The translations under genes and the position numbers were made by a program. The notes beneath the pieces are model-generated. The model was not told the origin of the DNA. It ran no database searches and was given only the letters and a program-made list of their open reading frames with translations. This document shows, piece by piece, positions 61,021 to 64,000 of a DNA stretch of 64,000 nucleotides (positions within the stretch are counted from its first letter, which is position 1; each line of letters opens with the position of its first letter). The stretch lies in contig CAYOEM010000012.1 of NCBI GenBank assembly GCA_964402975.1, positions 1 through 64,000 of the forward strand, written 5' to 3'. The DNA comes from CAMDKS01 sp964402975 (GTDB lineage: Bacteria; Bdellovibrionota_B; Oligoflexia; Oligoflexales; RGVZ01).

Positions 61021-62082
61021 ATGACCTTCCGCTTTCTCTCATCTGCAGCCCTCAGAATCCTGATTTTAATCAGGTTTTCCTTATTTTCCATCGTCGCTGA
61101 GGCAGCCAGTGAGGTGGACCTTGATAGGGATTGGGATCAATTCATTGATGCGCCCTGGAAGGCATGCCAGCAGGGTGAATTTTTTGACGAGCTGACGCCA
61201 CGCCGCAAGATTGCATATCGACGCTGCGGCCGTGCGAGCCAAGGGCAGCCTGTTTTGGTCATTCCGGGCTACACGGAGCCTGCTATGAAGTACATCGAAC
61301 TGGTCACAGATCTCTCATGGCAAATGCCTGAGATGGGCCCATGGTATCTTTTGGATCTTCCAGGCCAAGGTGCCAGTGAAAGGCTCTTGAATAATTCTAG
61401 CGTTGATAGTCGTATCGTTCATGTCGACATGCCCGAGCGTTACCCACTAGCGGTTCTTCGAATGATTAATCAGGTGATTAAACCAGAGAATGCGGAGCAA
61501 ACTCCGTTGGTGATCGCGCACTCAACGGGCGCATTGATATTCATGTCGGCGGCGCAAAAATTTCCAAGCCTCGCCAAAAAGTCAGTGATGACGGCCCCAC
61601 TGATTTGGCCAAAAACATCCGTGCCACGGTTTTTTATTTCAGCGATAGCGAGACTTTATTGTCATATTGGATTGTGCGAGAAAACAGCTTGGGGCCGAAG
61701 AACTATTCCCATTGAAGAGAAAACCTTCGAGACAAACATAGCAACCAATAGCAGGGCCAGATGGCTTGCATCCCATAAAATCTCGCTTAAATACCCCCAA
61801 TACTATTCGTCCGGCACGTCTTGGGGCTGGCTTCGTATGGCTATGATGCTTGGCTCGGAAGTCTCGATAGACCAATTCCCGCCGCTGGGTGGCGTGTTGA
61901 TGCTTATGGCTGATAATGATGGCTATATTGAGCCAAGCTCGTCACTAGAGGTGTGTCGAAAGTCGTCTAGCTGTGAGGCTGTGACTTTGAAGAGTAGTCG
62001 TCATGAAATTCTTCATGAGGTTGATACGGTCAGGAATCAAGCCATGGAGAAAATTATCAAGCATTTTAGAGGTTCTTTATAA
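61021..62082 (+). CDS. Exported alpha/beta hydrolase
   Basis: 353 residues. A signal peptide (about 1-29, FSLFSIVAEAA) leads to an alpha/beta-hydrolase fold. The oxyanion strand is VLVIPGYTEP, the nucleophile elbow AHSTG, the acid in DNDGYIEP and the His in SSRHEILHE. It resembles lysophospholipase PldB-type serine hydrolases (monoacylglycerol lipase clan). Likely periplasmic or outer-leaflet lipase or esterase. AAAGGA about 10 nt before ATG. Divergent from thrS. Confidence 0.82.
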   Translation: MTFRFLSSAALRILILIRFSLFSIVAEAASEVDLDRDWDQFIDAPWKACQQGEFFDELTPRRKIAYRRCGRASQGQPVLVIPGYTEPAMKYIELVTDLSWQMPEMGPWYLLDLPGQGASERLLNNSSVDSRIVHVDMPERYPLAVLRMINQVIKPENAEQTPLVIAHSTGALIFMSAAQKFPSLAKKSVMTAPLIWPKTSVPRFFISAIARLYCHIGLCEKTAWGRRTIPIEEKTFETNIATNSRARWLASHKISLKYPQYYSSGTSWGWLRMAMMLGSEVSIDQFPPLGGVLMLMADNDGYIEPSSSLEVCRKSSSCEAVTLKSSRHEILHEVDTVRNQAMEKIIKHFRGSL

Positions 62083-62093
62083 TCTAATTCTCT

Positions 62094-63191
62094 TCATTCA
62101 AAGAGAGTTAGTCCTAGGCCGGCCCCGGTTGGTCGCACGAGTTTCGCAGAGTTCGCATGCCATGGGCTATCCGTGCACACGAGTTTTTTGAAGAAAAATG
62201 GCGTGTCCAGATCGAAGTGTTGAATTCCGCCAACACCGCAGGCAAGCTGGAGGCTGCAGCCCATGGCAATTTCGCTCTCCAGCATGCCGCCGATCATCAG
62301 AGCGATTCCCGCCGACCTTGCAATTGAGATAATGCGCATTGTTTCTTCAATCCCGGACTTCATGATTTTGAGGTTAATCATGCTAGCGGTTTTTTCCCTT
62401 ACGACCCTGATGGCATCCTCTGGCGTGATGATGGTCTCATCGAGACAGACTGGGATACCGGTTGAGTCTTCGAGTGCTTTTAAACCATCCCAGTCGTCTG
62501 CAGGCAGCGGCTGTTCGAAGAATAGAGGCGTGGTACCAAGGGCCGATAGGCGACTCAATAGAGTTTTAGCATCGTCGAGGCGGTAGCCTTGATTTCCATC
62601 CAGAGTCACTTGCGTTGAACGCGAGACGATCTTAAACAAGGCTTCAATCATGTCTAGGTCATCTTCGACATGCCCGGATACTTTAATCTTGATCACTTCA
62701 AAGCCGTGATTTTTGTATATGCCCCAAAAGTCGGGCACTGTCGCAGGCGTCATGATGGGCATGGTGATATCAGTGGTCACACGGTCGAACATGCGGCCAC
62801 CCCAAATGCCTGCTAGTGGCACGCCTAATTGCTTTGCATAGAGGTCCCAAAGTGCCATTTCTACTCCAACGTAGGCGCTTGGTGACGATGTAAAAGTCTC
62901 TTCACGGATTGTTCGCAAATACCGCAAAGCTGCCAGTGGAGTCATTTCTCTAAAGTGGTCTAGAATCTCCTCAGCAACAGGCAAAACGCCATTAATATTA
63001 TCTCCCGTCAGGGTGGGAAACGGGCTCGCTTCACCAAGTCCGGTTAGTCCTTGATCATCTTGGATACTTATCAGGACGAAATTCGCGGTATTGAGGGTCT
63101 CTGACGAAATGGCGAAAGGTACGTGAATGTCACAAGACATTTTCCAGGCGCGCGTGCTGGCAATATTTGTTGTCCAAGTATTCAGACTCAT
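62094..63191 (-). CDS. Enolase-superfamily epimerase (L-Ala-D/L-Glu epimerase-like)
   Basis: 365 residues from ATG 63191, which overlaps the previous gene's stop as TAATG; an ATG 24 nt upstream lies inside that gene. MLE-subgroup motifs: KIKV (KxK catalytic Lys pair), VTLDGNQGY (first metal Asp), FFEQPLP (Glu), CLDETIIT (Asp) and INLKIMKSGI (second catalytic Lys). MIGGMLESEIAMG lines the substrate loop. Epimerises dipeptides such as L-Ala-D-Glu from peptidoglycan recycling, or related acids. Confidence 0.88.
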   Translation of the reverse strand: MSLNTWTTNIASTRAWKMSCDIHVPFAISSETLNTANFVLISIQDDQGLTGLGEASPFPTLTGDNINGVLPVAEEILDHFREMTPLAALRYLRTIREETFTSSPSAYVGVEMALWDLYAKQLGVPLAGIWGGRMFDRVTTDITMPIMTPATVPDFWGIYKNHGFEVIKIKVSGHVEDDLDMIEALFKIVSRSTQVTLDGNQGYRLDDAKTLLSRLSALGTTPLFFEQPLPADDWDGLKALEDSTGIPVCLDETIITPEDAIRVVREKTASMINLKIMKSGIEETMRIISIARSAGIALMIGGMLESEIAMGCSLQLACGVGGIQHFDLDTPFFFKKLVCTDSPWHANSAKLVRPTGAGLGLTLFE

Positions 63192-64000
63192 TACCTCACG
63201 ACTTCGTGAAGCCATCCATCGAGGATGGCTTTATTTTCGCCGTTTGAGATTTCACTTTCTACATCTCTCAGGATTTCTTCGCGGTACCTTGGGTCTACCT
63301 GATATTCACTTTTGATTTCGACTTGGCCGCCAATCGAGGTGCCGTGGTACTCATCACCTCCAGCGCGTCGTCGACGTCCACGACCTTGCTGTTTTTGACT
63401 TCTTGACGCGGCTTGCTGAGCGTCACGAAGAAGCCTGCCAGCAAGATCCGATGCGCTTTCAGCTTGTGCAAATTGAGAGCCTTCACCCGCAGTCAAAGTT
63501 AGTCCCATAGCTTCAATAGCAGCGTTCAAACGTTCGCCTGCATTAGGAGACAGAGCGCGAAGTTTGCCAAGTAGCCCATTGGCTTGACTGACATTGCTGT
63601 TTTCAGCCGCACGGGAAGCGGGCCACTTTTGTTGTACGTCCGCCAATCGCTCCGCGGCTCGATCCAGGTCAGTCGATATTTGATCTTGCCGTTGCTGTAG
63701 TTCACGCAAGTCATTCTGGGCATTAGCTATCCCCTGCTGGCGCTGTTTTTCGAGCTTTGCCCGAAGCTGATCTTCCTTGGCTTCAAGCTCCTCAATCCAG
63801 GCTCTGTATTGGCTGGCCAGCGTACTCAGATGTCCTTGCGACTTTTTTGGATCAAGCTCCGCATCGGCAAGAGTTCGGTTAACGTGAGCTTTAAAGGGCT
63901 TTTGCTGATTGATCCGCTCCCAGCTTGACGGCGCATTGCCCGGACCAAGAAACTTAACCCGGACGGCCCATCGCTTGTGACGCTCATCCAAAAAATTTAG
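63191..64000 (-). CDS. Partial coiled-coil protein, 5' end beyond window
   Basis: Open to the right edge, so the N-terminus is missing; at least 266 residues visible. A long helical coiled coil (IEELEAKEDQLRAKLEKQRQQG, LRELQQRQDQISTDLDRAAERL) is followed by Ala/Gln-rich and basic segments (KQQGRGRRRRAGG) and a C-terminal QVDPRYREEILRDVESEI. The last motif resembles the end of DUF4175-type membrane proteins, so a large membrane protein with a cytoplasmic or periplasmic tail is plausible. Its stop overlaps the epimerase start, so they are co-translated. Confidence 0.6.
   Translation of the reverse strand, partial: LNFLDERHKRWAVRVKFLGPGNAPSSWERINQQKPFKAHVNRTLADAELDPKKSQGHLSTLASQYRAWIEELEAKEDQLRAKLEKQRQQGIANAQNDLRELQQRQDQISTDLDRAAERLADVQQKWPASRAAENSNVSQANGLLGKLRALSPNAGERLNAAIEAMGLTLTAGEGSQFAQAESASDLAGRLLRDAQQAASRSQKQQGRGRRRRAGGDEYHGTSIGGQVEIKSEYQVDPRYREEILRDVESEISNGENKAILDGWLHEVVR

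Noticed and set aside
1..64000. CRISPR array or large tandem repeat
   Set aside because: No regularly spaced repeats were seen on reading; only the paired repeats listed were found.

Overview
The window reads as a chromosomal segment of a Gram-negative, diderm bacterium with many lipoproteins, relaxed lipoboxes and outer-membrane beta-barrels. The mix (TRL-type lipoprotein, mitochondrial-type aconitase, M13 and S8 exported peptidases, a MauG-like dihaem peroxidase, class III adenylate cyclase, many short secreted proteins of unknown function) fits a Bdellovibrionota/Oligoflexia or neighbouring deltaproteobacterial lineage. That placement is inference from gene content; no rRNA or marker phylogeny is available here.

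Layout. 0.1-8 kb is core: a TRL-like lipoprotein, acireductone dioxygenase, a TPR-like membrane protein followed by prmA and rsmE (ribosome modification), a HAMP-like membrane protein, and an aconitase with an unusual lysine-rich N-terminal tail. An AAA_14/DUF4143 ATPase lies at 8-9.2 kb. At 9375-9450 an initiator tRNA-fMet has its own sigma70 promoter and terminator. From 9401 to 24146 there is a 14.6-kb integrated element flanked by 154-bp direct repeats that start in the tRNA anticodon stem. It carries a four-gene overlapping operon (integrase, excisionase-like HTH protein, DUF3987-type ATPase, small protein), many small secreted or lipid-anchored proteins, an orphan HsdR-N-like protein, a large zinc-ribbon PD-(D/E)XK nuclease candidate and an XRE regulator. 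Four tandem GCAAAC pairs with 11-bp period look like integrase arm-binding sites. Just outside the right end sits a nucleotidyltransferase/ribbon-helix-helix pair with a palindromic operator-like site, resembling a toxin-antitoxin unit.

25-35.6 kb holds surface proteins (beta-barrels, an S8 peptidase lipoprotein) and a DabB-DabA inorganic-carbon uptake operon. A small winged-helix regulator is divergent from it, and a 4-TM protein and a LysR regulator follow. 35.7-38.2 kb has an HPF-like small protein, a baeRF-like protein, an exported protein and a 59-residue protein. 38-45 kb has a lipoprotein, a beta-helix/cytochrome c fusion with a dihaem peroxidase, an adenylate cyclase and an M13 peptidase. 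45-53.3 kb includes a MORN-repeat membrane protein, an atypical SDR, a renalase-like flavoprotein, a glutathione peroxidase and a tightly coupled operon (COQ7-like di-iron protein, unknown, NAD-binding protein, methyltransferase). 53.5-59 kb has small lipoproteins, a haem-binding membrane protein broken by a one-base frameshift, an IS element of the former ISNCY/IS1202 type flanked by 17-bp direct repeats, and a lipoprotein with a Gly/Arg-rich tail. The window ends with thrS (no TGS domain), an alpha/beta hydrolase, an enolase-superfamily epimerase and a truncated coiled-coil gene.

The most notable items are the tRNA-fMet island with its repeat architecture and nuclease cargo, the nucleotidyltransferase-RHH pair at its edge, the frameshifted cytochrome gene, the HPF/baeRF neighbourhood and the histone-H1-like tail on aconitase.
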